Under the pieces are notes generated by a model. The model saw only the letters and a program-made list of their open reading frames with translations. It did no database searches and was not told the origin of the DNA. The translations under genes and the position numbers were made by a program. Below, piece after piece: positions 1 through 7,688 of a stretch of 12,309 bases of DNA (position 1 is its first letter; each line of letters opens with the position of its first letter). Source of the stretch: Spirogloea muscicola (Eukaryota > Streptophyta > Zygnematophyceae > Spirogloeales > Spirogloeaceae); contig WELB01000012.1 of NCBI GenBank assembly GCA_009602725.1, forward strand, positions 238,963 through 251,271, written 5' to 3'.

Positions 1-8
1 GGGGGCGG

Positions 9-39
<31 letters not shown>

Positions 40-42
40 GGC
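1..42. repeat. GGC/CGG trinucleotide run at left edge
   Basis: Seven CGG units (6-26), one TGG interruption, then more CGG units to about 41. The run touches the window edge, so its full length is unknown. On the plus strand one frame reads polyalanine, but no ATG or recognisable domain follows. Confidence 0.9.
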
Positions 43-430
43 CATTCCAGTTATCCCGTCGTCGGCGACGAGGGAGTGTGTGCGTCTTCTGAATTTCCGA
101 AGCGCGGCGGGTTGCAATCTCGGAATCAGTCCACCCCCCACCAACCCCCCCGGTGCTTCCCTTTGTACTATGCCATTTGGCCTTTGTTTGTTTCAAATAC
201 ACGAAGATATTCCCCCCGGAAGCCCGGGGTTGGAGTCCTGGCGAGCACACCGTGGCGCGGCACTGGCGCCACTCGGTAATGGAGCCCTCTTCGCCGTCAT
301 GCTACTAGTGTCCCGCAGGCGAGGTGAGCCGGCCGACTTCAACGCCGCTGGCTCAGGGGCCCAAGTCTATCGCATGCGGTTGTCGGAGTCCCTTCAACTT
401 GGTGTGTAGTTGTCTTTCCTGGCACTGTTT
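43..430. other. Unassigned GC-rich segment, possible end of a truncated exon
   Basis: The plus frame that reads polyalanine from the edge run stays open to 409, and a good-looking splice donor (GAG before GTGAGC) sits at 321-329. That would fit the tail of an exon of a gene lying to the left. The peptide (containing AGCNLGISPPPTNPP and GALFAVMLLVSRRR) resembles no family I know and has no ATG. Open frames are common in GC-rich DNA, so this is only a possibility. Confidence 0.15.
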
Positions 431-523
431 TGTGGCCTTCCGAGGCCTGCGGACAATGTCCATTCTGTTCTGGGCTTGCTTTGCTAGCCCCTCTTTTTCT
501 ATGGGCGAGCCCTTCCCCTTCAG
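431..523 (+). repeat. Palindrome-core repeat, copy A (divergent)
   Basis: Matches the local repeat family in order: GGCC..TTCCGA, then CCATTCT, TGGGCTTGC...GCTAGCCCC, then ATGGGCGAGC followed by CTTCCCCTTC. Same orientation as copies B, E, F, H and I, but more diverged. The ATGGGCGAGC end puts it with the C/H/E subtype. Confidence 0.55.
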
Positions 524-700
524 CGGTCCATGGCAAACGCCTTGCATCTGCGTGCTGGCCGGGCTGTCGCTGCAGCCTCTGGCTTTCGCCAGGGATTGTA
601 TTCCGGCAGCTAGTATGTCGGATTTGAGGCTCCTCACTCGTCGCTACTGAGTGGTCCATCCTCCGCCCGTTCTGCCATAGCGCTTTAGGCCCCTCCGTCA

Positions 701-780
701 TTTGGCCCCTTCGAACCTTTGTCCTTTTTTTCGGGCTGGCTTTTCACAGCCCTTGCCCCCATTGGGAGAGCCACTTCTTC
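701..780 (+). repeat. Palindrome-core repeat, copy B
   Basis: Starts TTTGGCCCCTTCGAACC, then a T-rich stretch, CGGGCTGGCTTTTCACAGCCC, and ends GGGAGAGCCACTTCTTC. The reverse complement of 1029-1109 matches it along its whole length with few differences, so B and D form an inverted repeat about 80 bp long with about 248 bp between the arms. Confidence 0.85.
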
Positions 781-840
781 ATGCTAGGCGATTGCGCGCT
801 TTGGGCTTGGTGTAGCCCATGGAAGAGGAAAGCAAAGAGC

Positions 841-988
841 TCCTCCAAGAGAAGGGCTCGCCCATTGAGGATAGGGGTTGGGAAAGGCCAGCCCAAAAAA
901 GAATGAACATAGTACGAGAAGGGGCCAGAGGGAAGCACTAAGAAAAACAAGCACAAAAAGAATTCAAGCAGCTACGAAGCACTCAGTA
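841..988 (-). repeat. Palindrome-core repeat, copy C (long form)
   Basis: Reverse-oriented copy. Its complement carries GGGCTGGCC...CCAACCCC, CTATCCTCAATGGGCGAGC and the preceding TTCATTC motif. The match to copy H (2406-2543) extends beyond the core by about 50 bp, through TTAGTGCTTCCC and GCTTCGTAGCTGC, so this is the longest form of the repeat here (about 140 bp). Confidence 0.85.
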
Positions 989-1028
989 ACCCCTGCTGAG
1001 CAGCCTCTGGTCAGATAAACTTCAAGAA

Positions 1029-1109
1029 GAAGAAGTGGCTCTCCCAAGGGGGGGCAAGGGCTGTGAGAAGCCAGCCCGAAAGGAATTGACAAGGTTCGAA
1101 GGGGCCAAA
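1029..1109 (-). repeat. Palindrome-core repeat, copy D
   Basis: Inverted partner of copy B (701-780). Reads GAAGAAGTGGCTCTCCCAAG at the left, GGGCTGTGAGAAGCCAGCCC in the core, and AAGGTTCGAAGGGGCCAAA at the right. The main differences from B are in the T-rich/A-rich spacer next to the core. Confidence 0.85.
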
Positions 1110-1112
1110 TTA

Positions 1113-1587
1113 CGAGCTAAGCAGCGACTGCGGGGCCCCTCTTCAAGAGCCCCTCTTCTCTAGGGGCTTCCCTCTAGCAGCTCCAGAAGTGGATGATGGA
1201 CAGGTCTTCAAGGCCCTCATCGGCTTTCCCGGCCCTCAATCTCACCTCTGCCATCCCTCCTGCACTGTTGCTGCCCCACTCATCCCGCAGCTCCAGAAGT
1301 GGTCGTAGGACGGGTCAACAAGGCCCCCTTTTCTTTGCATTAAATTTGTCTGAACAACGTACTGGCTTGAATTGGCCACGCTTTTATTTCAAGCGAATCG
1401 CGCGCCTTCTCTCTCTATTGGCGAGCACTTTCCTCCAAGAGATCAGGAGACCAGTTTCTCCAACCTGCGGCTGCTTTAGCAGCTGCGAGTTACTCAAACT
1501 TGCTGCTGCTCACCCGTGGGTACTGAGCTTCCCTCTGCGTTGTCTTGTGTCTAGCTGTGTAGTTTTTCTTTTCGGCACCTATGTTTT
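1113..1587. other. Unassigned spacer with a short direct duplication
   Basis: No gene is recognised. It contains a fragment like the repeat family (GCCCCTCTTCTCTAGGGGC near 1149, compare 1630 in copy E) and the direct duplication listed separately. A plus-strand ATG frame (1193-1597, 134 codons) gives a Ser/Leu-rich peptide with no family resemblance and overlaps the duplication, so I do not call it a gene. Confidence 0.5.
1178..1327 (+). repeat. Direct duplication of about 40 bp, offset 110 bp
   Basis: Copies at 1178-1217 and 1288-1327 share GCAGCTCCAGAAGTGG exactly, then a diverged middle, then CAAGGCCC. About 33 of 40 positions agree by eye. The offset of exactly 110 bp suggests an old local tandem duplication. 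Confidence 0.65.
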
Positions 1588-1660
1588 GGCTCTTTGAACT
1601 CTATCCATTCTTTTGGGCTGGCATTTGCCAGCCCCTCTTCTCTACGGGCGAGCAATTTCT
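1588..1660 (+). repeat. Palindrome-core repeat, copy E
   Basis: Reads GGCTCTTTGAACTC, CCATTCTTTTGGGCTGGC, ATTTGCCAGCCCC, and ends with CTACGGGCGAGCAATTTCT. The core GGGCTGGC-ATTT-GCCAGCCC is an almost perfect short hairpin, the cleanest palindrome in the set. Confidence 0.75.
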
Positions 1661-1785
1661 GTAGGGGTTAGTGAGTCTTTCATAGCTGCTTGATTGCCTG
1701 TGTGCTTTAGCGCTGTTTGGAAGCGCTGTTTCTGCTGTTTTGCGCTTTCCCTTGAGGAGAAGTGGCTCTCCCATGCGCTTTCCCT

Positions 1786-1870
1786 TGGTCCCCTCGAACT
1801 ATGTTCATTCTTTTTTCTGGGCTGGCCTCTCCCAGCCACCGCCCTCTCCTGGAAGCGTCTTTCTTCCTCC
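1786..1870 (+). repeat. Palindrome-core repeat, copy F
   Basis: Reads TGGTCCCCTCGAACTATG, TTCATTCTTTTTTCTGGGC, TGGCCTCTCCCAGCCA, then CCGCCCTCTCCTGGAAGCGT. The CACCGCCC...CTGGAAGCGTC end is shared with copy G and not with B/D or C/H, so F and G form a subtype. Confidence 0.8.
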
Positions 1871-2050
1871 AAGATGACGGCATTGGCTGGAAGAGAAGAG
1901 GGTGAAAAGCATGAAACTACTCTTCGTGACCTCAGCGAGGGGGCGCTCAACAATCTCTAGAGGCAGTTTTCAGATGAGAATGACAAGAAGGCCCACAAAG
2001 TAGGAAGAAATGGAGTGTGTATCAAGTGATGGAGGGCCTGAGTGGCCAAG

Positions 2051-2143
2051 TACAAAGAGAAGGACGCTTCCAGGGTAGGGCGGTGGCTGTGAAAAGGCCA
2101 GCCCAGAAAGCCCAGAAGAATGAACCAAGTTCGAAGGGGGCAC
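2051..2143 (-). repeat. Palindrome-core repeat, copy G
   Basis: Inverted partner of copy F (1786-1870). Contains GGACGCTTCCAGGGTAGGGC, GGTGGCTGTGAAAAGGCCAG, a small internal duplication of CCCAGAA, GAATGAACC, and AAGTTCGAAGGGG. About 180 bp separate the two arms. Confidence 0.8.
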
Positions 2144-2298
2144 ATGGACCCTGCTTCCTAGTACTTGCTTGGCTGTGCGTGCTAGCCCCCGGCCGGCGGC
2201 CCGGCGCACGCCCCCAGCACCCTGGTCCTCCGGCTCCGTGTACGTTCCTTTGGGCCATCGCCTTGCACTGCAGGAGCTAGTTCTCCTCTCATTAGGCA

Positions 2299-2343
2299 CG
2301 CTTGGGCTAGCCTCCACAGCCATCGCTTCTGCGGAAGAGCTCC
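2299..2343 (+). repeat. Palindrome-core repeat, copy I (partial, divergent)
   Basis: CTTGGGCTAGCCTCCACAGC followed by CATCGCTTCTGCGGAAGAGC resembles the core and right flank of copies F/G. The left flank (CCCCTTCGAA, TTCATTC) is absent or too diverged to see. Confidence 0.4.
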
Positions 2344-2405
2344 TTCGCCTGGGCTGGATGGCTCGTCTCCGCAGCCAAACGGCCTCCTTTGGGAGTGTGC
2401 CCCCC

Positions 2406-2543
2406 TACTGACTGCTTCGTAGCTGCTTTTTGTGCTTGTTGTTCTTAGTGCTTCCCCTGGCCCCTTCTCGTCCTTTGTTCATTCTTTTCTGGGCTGGCTT
2501 TTTCCAGCCCCTATCCTCAATGGGCGAGCGCTTCTCTCATGGA
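2406..2543 (+). repeat. Palindrome-core repeat, copy H (long form)
   Basis: Plus-oriented counterpart of copy C (841-988). Order: GCTTCGTAGCTGCTTTTTGT, TTCTTAGTGCTTCCCC, GGCCCCTTCTCGTCC, GTTCATTCTTTTCTGGGC, CCAGCCCCTATCCTCAATGG, GCGAGCGCTTCTCTC. About 1.4 kb separates it from C. It ends just before the GC-rich stretch upstream of the carrier gene. Confidence 0.85.
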
Positions 2544-3030
2544 GTTTGCTAACTGATGCCAGAATACCGGACGGCAATCGGTGGCCCCACCGCCTCGGGA
2601 GACAGCGGCCCGGACTTTCTCATGGTTCATGCATCGGGCCGGCGGGAAGGACCTCACCCTCCCATTCCTTTCCCCCGCTCCCCCCCTCCCCGGCCGGCGC
2701 TCTCGCCTTTGAGGTGGCCCCCTTGCCATGGGCGGTCCCCCACCCCCCCCCGCCGCTCTCGGGCGCCCCGCCGTCCTGGACAACACAAACACNGCACGCC
2801 ACCGCGCCCGAGCGCTGCGGAGGCCTAGTCGCCCGGCGTTGGGACTGGAGCCGCAACTCCCTATGCGCCAGAAAATGCGGGCCTGCCGGATAGTGGATTG
2901 TGGCTCGCCGACGCCTGGGAGCATTGCGCCAGGCAGCGTGCGGCACGTCGCCCGCGCATTGCTGTCACCTTAGTGCGCGAGCGCCGGCGGGGCTGCTGCC
3001 GCTGAGCGGGTCCATGGTTGCGTTCAACAG
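2544..3030 (+). promoter_or_regulatory. GC-rich probable promoter/5' UTR of the carrier gene
   Basis: Base composition shifts sharply to GC, with pyrimidine-rich tracts at about 2655-2700 and a C run near 2740-2751. One ambiguous base (N) lies at 2793. No TATA-like box is evident. An in-frame stop at 2971-2973 separates this segment from the first in-frame ATG of the carrier (3031). Open frames here have no recognisable content. The promoter role is inferred from position and composition. Confidence 0.4.
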
Positions 3031-3097
3031 ATGGCAGAGGCGCTCCAACGCCAGGCAGTTGTCAGGTTCAGGACAACTGACGCAGCCCCCGCTCTAG
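3014..3097 (+). other. Possible overlapping upstream ORF
   Basis: An ATG at 3014 (context TCCATGG) opens a 27-codon frame that runs past the proposed carrier start at 3031 in another frame and stops at 3095-3097. If the mRNA starts upstream of 3014, scanning ribosomes meet this ATG first, which could lower carrier translation. The transcript start is unknown. Confidence 0.3.
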
Positions 3098-6000
3098 TGG
3101 CCTGTGCCTTCCTCCCAGCCTTCCCACCGTGCGAGGAGACATTCGAGTTTGCAGTCAGCGGGGAGGATGGCCACATCTCCATAGTCCCAGCATCAGCGTT
3201 ACAAAGGGAGGAGAGGCGCTGGAAGCAGCGGGCAGGGCAGCACCAAGCCAGCGCAGGGTGCAGGAGCGGGCTAGCGGAAAGGGTAGCTAGCCTGACTGCT
3301 TCATTATGCAGCAACGGTGCCGGACCTTTTGTGAAGGATGTGTACAAGGTAGTGCATCATCTGCAAGTAGCTCTCTTGGGGAGTGGACCTCTGCAAATCT
3401 TGCAACCTCAGTCTATAGGAGACAAGCTATGGAGGGGCCTTGTCAAGAAGGTATCGTCTTTGTCTTCTTGGATGTAGAATCATCGGAATGTTAAGCATGT
3501 TGACTGCATTCTGTTGGCGCCACCCTCATGCACTGCTCTTGTCAGCATGATAGCTGCCTAAAGACAGCCTCCAGGCGCATGGGAAAACCTGCAAACCTTG
3601 TCATTGACAAATTACTGCGTCTTGGTCTTGGTCTGACAGGTGCAGCAGAAGAACAAGCAGCGCAGCAAGTATCTCAGAGCAGCATTTGATGAGATTGATC
3701 AGAACAAAGATGGAAAGCTGACCGAAGATGAAATTCGAGCATATGCCATCAAGCACAAGCTCCCAACATCATACATCCGGGAATTCCTGGACTCTGCCAA
3801 GCATAGATCGGGAAGCTGGCCTTGGGAACGGCCCCGCTATTACGGCTTTGCCTCGGCTGCTTCGGCTGCTCTTCAAAGTACAGAAGATGAACGAGGACCA
3901 AGGTCTGGGTCCTATGTGGACCATCTGAGTACTACCACCCACTTTGGCTTCTACTTAGGTCACTTGGTTGGTGCTTACAATTTGTACTGGATTGAAATTA
4001 GCACCGTTTGGTAGCCTCGAAGCTGCCGATGAAGATTCAAATGCTCCTGGCAAGTTATCTGTCGTGCTGGAGATTTCTCAAGGTGCTTGCGCCTCTGCTC
4101 GTTCTTCTGCAGATTGAGCTTCCTAAGTGCAGTAGACGATCACCTGGAGCAGAGCATTGACTTCACTTCTTTCCAAGATTTTGTGAGGGCTAAGGATCGA
4201 GCCATTTATGACTCATTCACAAGGATAGATACCAATGGTGACGGCAGAATCTCAATGGCAGAACTTGAGAAGAACTTCAAGGTAAGACCTTCCTACTTGG
4301 TAGCTTGTTGATATGTCTATATCGTGGAGCGCTGATGTCCAATGAAAGCAACTCCATCTGCTATTTTACTTAAGTAACGTGAAACTTTGACCTTTCCAAT
4401 GCAGCAAGTCAGGGTTCTGTGTAGTGATTCCGGATCAATCAAGCCCGTCAGGAAGGCATGTCTGGCTGACATGATGAAGCGTATGAACATGGGAAGGAGC
4501 AGCTCTATCTCGTTTCAGGTTGTTCATCTTGCGAACTCGAAACCTCACATCTTCAGTATCCTACTGACAAGGTCGATTGCATGGAGTCTTGACTATGTCT
4601 GCTTGCTACACTCAGACCAGTAGCCTAATGTTGCGCCTTGGTTGTGCGCCCTTTGCAGGAGTTTCGGGACTTTTTCATGCTCCTGCCAAAATCAGAGTAC
4701 CTCTTGGATTATTGGCTGGATGCCAGCTGCTGTGCGGCTGGCCTTGATACTGGCTCCAACCTCCAGATATTGATCAGAGCACATGAGGCTGGACGACAGC
4801 TCAGCAGCAGCCGAGGCAGTCCACTTAACCACCTGCTAGCTGGTGGTCTTGCTGGAGCCATCTCTAGGACTGCCACGGCACCACTGGAGACTCTACGGTT
4901 GCAGATGATGGTCTCCTCCACATCAAAGACATCCTTGCATTCAGCGATACAGGTCTGTTGATCTCTGCCGCTTTATCCTCAAAGGGAATGCTGTGCATGA
5001 CGAACGTGGAAATGGGCATAGCACGGCAGGTACACAATGCCATTTTTGAGGACTCCCTACTTCTATCAATGATTAGTGCCTCATATACATAGCAATTGTA
5101 CAAATAGCCCAACTGTAGGGGGCACACTTGTGGTGCAAAAGATAGCGACCACATAAGCTACAGTCTCATACCTGTGGTCTGACTGGGAGAAGTATTTCCT
5201 CAAGAAGGTTGCCCTTGTCTGCTGCAGCAAGTAGTCGGCGAAGCAGGTTGGAGAGGGTTCTTCAAGGGCAACCTCACAAATGTGCGAAGTGGTCTTGCCA
5301 CCAGACACATCCTTACATCTCATTTCTGCAATTTTGCGACATTCTTAGTCTGTCCCCAAGCAAGTGCTGAGAGAGTCCACTTAGTTTACTCAGTTAAGCA
5401 GCGTCATCATAACCTACAAGCTGAGTAGTAGTCTCCTATGGAGAACAGCAATCAGCATGTCATTCAGTTTCAAAGCATACTTCCTGATTGTGGCACTTTG
5501 TCTACATTAGGTGCTGAGGTCATCGCCACAGAAAGCCCTGGATTTTTTTGCTTTTGAGGCCTATAAAGGCTTCTTCAGGCACTTTGGCAGTGAGGTGAGA
5601 AATCTGACATTGGGACTGCACTTTGGCAATGAACTTGGTGTACAACAGCATGCCCAATCTTCTAGTTGTTTTCGAAATTGCTTGATCTGATCCTTTTGAA
5701 AGTTGCTTACCTTGATCATTCCCAAGTTTTGTGACAATGAGGATTGTTACGTGCAGCATGCCAGCTTGCAGATTGTTGCTTCAGGCGCCCTGGCTGGAGC
5801 CACGTCCTCACTGGTCCTCTACCCATTGGATGTCATTCGCAGCCGTTTGACGGTGCAAAGTGCTCAGCAGGTATGGGGTCCAGCTCTTGGTGCACGTATG
5901 GAATCCTTTCTGCCATTTGAGACAATTTTGACTGCGGGCATGGCTAATGGTATCATATTGGTGTATTCATTTGTTGTGTAGTACAAGGGTATACTTGATG

Positions 6001-6934
6001 TCTTCGTGAAGACAGCCAGGCACGAAGGGATTGGCGCATTCTACCGCGGTAAGCAACTTGAAAGGCAGCCATTCTCAATTTGCAGGCTACCTTAACAACC
6101 ATTCTCGATCTCGTTTTAGTCATCTGGTCTACCAGCTCGTCCATAGGACCCGTTCCCTTCATAATGCTAAACAATGCAGCTGATTTATTGCCTTGTCTGC
6201 ATTGCAATCTTGACAGGTCTGGGCCCGAGCATTATTGCCATCATTCCAGAAGCGGCTATCACATATGGCTGCTTTGACCTCCTGAAGAATGCGTACAAGC
6301 AGGTCACCAATGTCCAAGAGCTTGGAGTGCTCCCAGCACTCGCTTGTGGCGTTACATCGGCCTTTACTGGTGGGACTCTCACCGCTAGCCAGTCCAATAC
6401 CTTGTTGCGTCATCTCTCTGTGTGTGTAGAAACAGGCATTGAGATACCTTCTCAGATCAACCTTTGCCAAGTGGCGGAGCGTGTCAGTTTAATTGAGAAG
6501 CACTTATATTAAGAGCTCACTCCTGATTGTACAAGTGCACAACGGGCTCAACTCATTGCTGACGTGCGACTCGATGATCGCTTGCCGCAGGCCAGCTTGT
6601 CGCGTACCCCTTTGAGCTGGTCGCCCGCCGCTTCCAGGTCGGTGCAACCTCATACAAGAACATGGGCGAGGCTGTGGCCCACATCGTAGGCAAGGAGGGT
6701 GTTGGGGGACTGTACAGAGGCATCGTGCCAGCCTCGTTGAAGGTCATCCCCATGGCCATCATCAGCTTCGGCGTATACGAGTCGGTCAAGTCTGGGCTGG
6801 CGCTTGCTTCCCAGATAGAGGAGCGGCGGCGCATCGAGCATGCTGCGCTGGAGGCTGAGAAGCGGCAACGCGTGCATCGCGTGCTCGCGCTTGACTCGCT
6901 TGTGCCAAGCACCACTGTCTGTTGCCAGACATGA
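3031..6934 (+). CDS. EF-hand Ca2+-binding mitochondrial-carrier-family protein (11 exons)
   Basis: Probable organellar solute carrier, about 657 residues. Exons: 3031-3348 (or to 3450), 3640-3902, 4113-4281, 4405-4518, 4659-4952, 5228-5281, 5511-5594, 5757-5870, 5982-6048, 6217-6369, 6591-6934. Start is the first in-frame ATG after a stop at 2971. Residues 1-106 match nothing I know. EF-hand loops are canonical at about 126-137 (DQNKDGKLTEDE) and 233-244 (DTNGDGRISMAE); the second and fourth hands are degenerate. Three carrier repeats follow: signatures PLETLR (363-368), PLDVIR (455-460) and non-standard PFELVA (550-555); cytoplasmic-gate motifs FEAYK, FDLLK, YESVK; and the EG-type loops ending FKGN, YRG, YRG. 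The layout is that of Ca2+-regulated ATP-Mg/Pi carriers (SCaMC/APC), but the carrier sequence (APLETLR, FKGNLTNV, ARRFQVGA) looks more like Brittle-1 adenine-nucleotide carriers. Substrate unproven. The tail is charged and helical. The exon 1 end and exon 2/3 join are uncertain. Confidence 0.88.
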
Positions 6935-7688
6935 ATTAGGGCATGCCCGCCGCTGTACAATTTAGATAGGGCCCCATGCTGCAAGACAATTGTTCTTGCT
7001 GATGCCAATTCCAGGCGCTGTTGCCAGCCCAGGCAAAATGACCTGGATGTTTCAACCGCCTGCTTAGTAGCCATCACTGCTTGCACCAGGCAGCCCAGAG
7101 CTTGCTGATGCAGTTCTGCATTCCTCATTTACTGAGAGTCTAAGGCTCCTGTTCACAGTGCCCCTCCACAGCTACTTTCACCGGTGTAGTGATCAGGGCG
7201 ACCAAAGTTTCTTAGCAAATATCAATTCTAATTAATTGAGAAAATCTTTTGAACTGATGTATTCTAAGATCTATTCATGGTACGTGGCCTGAAAGCAGAG
7301 ACTTGGCAACTGGATGCTTGGCGTCCTCCACGAGAATCTGTACGCGCAATAGCGCGAGCCTCCAGCTGGCAAGCCAACAAGAGAACGTCATTCAAAGCCT
7401 CCACCTCATCAATGGGGAGACTTCAGAGTAAGACATTGATGCACCTCTATAGAGTGGTCCCATCTAGCTCCCATGCAGTCTTGATCAACGAAAACAGCTA
7501 AAGAGTAGAACAGCGGGCGTTCGAAGGTGAACCAACCTTACAGCTGGTAGAAGGTTGCTCAATTGCTGCTGTCCTCAGTTTGACTCGTAGAAAGGCCTGC
7601 TTTTTGGGTACTGACGAAGAATCGCAAATCAAGCTATGGCAGGCTCTGCCTGAGGGCGGCTGGTTTGTCAGGCTGCAAAGCTTGCCTC
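6935..7688. other. Spacer between convergent genes
   Basis: Holds the 3' untranslated ends of the carrier (plus) and the deacetylase (minus). An AT-rich patch lies at about 7205-7275. A plus ATG frame at 7277-7501 (74 codons) has no recognisable content. No tRNA, hairpin array or copy of the left-hand repeat family is seen. Confidence 0.6.
7538..7542 (-). terminator. Candidate TGTAA polyadenylation signal for the deacetylase gene
   Basis: TTACA on the plus strand is TGTAA on the minus strand, the usual poly(A) signal of chlorophyte green algae. It lies about 147 nt past the deacetylase stop. A five-base match is weak evidence, and I found no TGTAA after the carrier stop. Confidence 0.3.

Noticed and set aside
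339-701. Minus-strand frames of 94-120 codons
   Set aside because: They run through repeat copy A and are low-complexity Gln/Gly/Arg-rich with no family resemblance.
1611-1636. Hairpin GGGCTGGC-ATTT-GCCAGCCC as a bacterial-type terminator
   Set aside because: It is the core of a dispersed repeat in a nuclear-type sequence, with no gene ending next to it.
1642-2323. Several overlapping frames of 60-117 codons on both strands
   Set aside because: They cover the repeat copies F, G and I; the peptides are by-products of the repeated DNA (for example FFLGWP and FWAFWAGLF recur wherever the core occurs).
431-2543. CRISPR array
   Set aside because: Repeats differ in length, orientation and spacing, and the host appears eukaryotic.
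2432-2893. Plus-strand open frame of 153 codons, with GC-rich overlapping frames on both strands
   Set aside because: It begins inside repeat copy H, crosses the ambiguous base and C runs, and shows no domain. Several frames are open on both strands here, as expected for GC-rich DNA.
6553-7128. Minus-strand open frame of 191 codons
   Set aside because: It is antisense to the last carrier exon, whose plus-strand reading matches the third carrier repeat. The minus reading is a shadow.
7277-7501. Plus-strand 74-codon ATG frame between the two genes
   Set aside because: No domain, no homology I recognise, no supporting signals; length is expected by chance.
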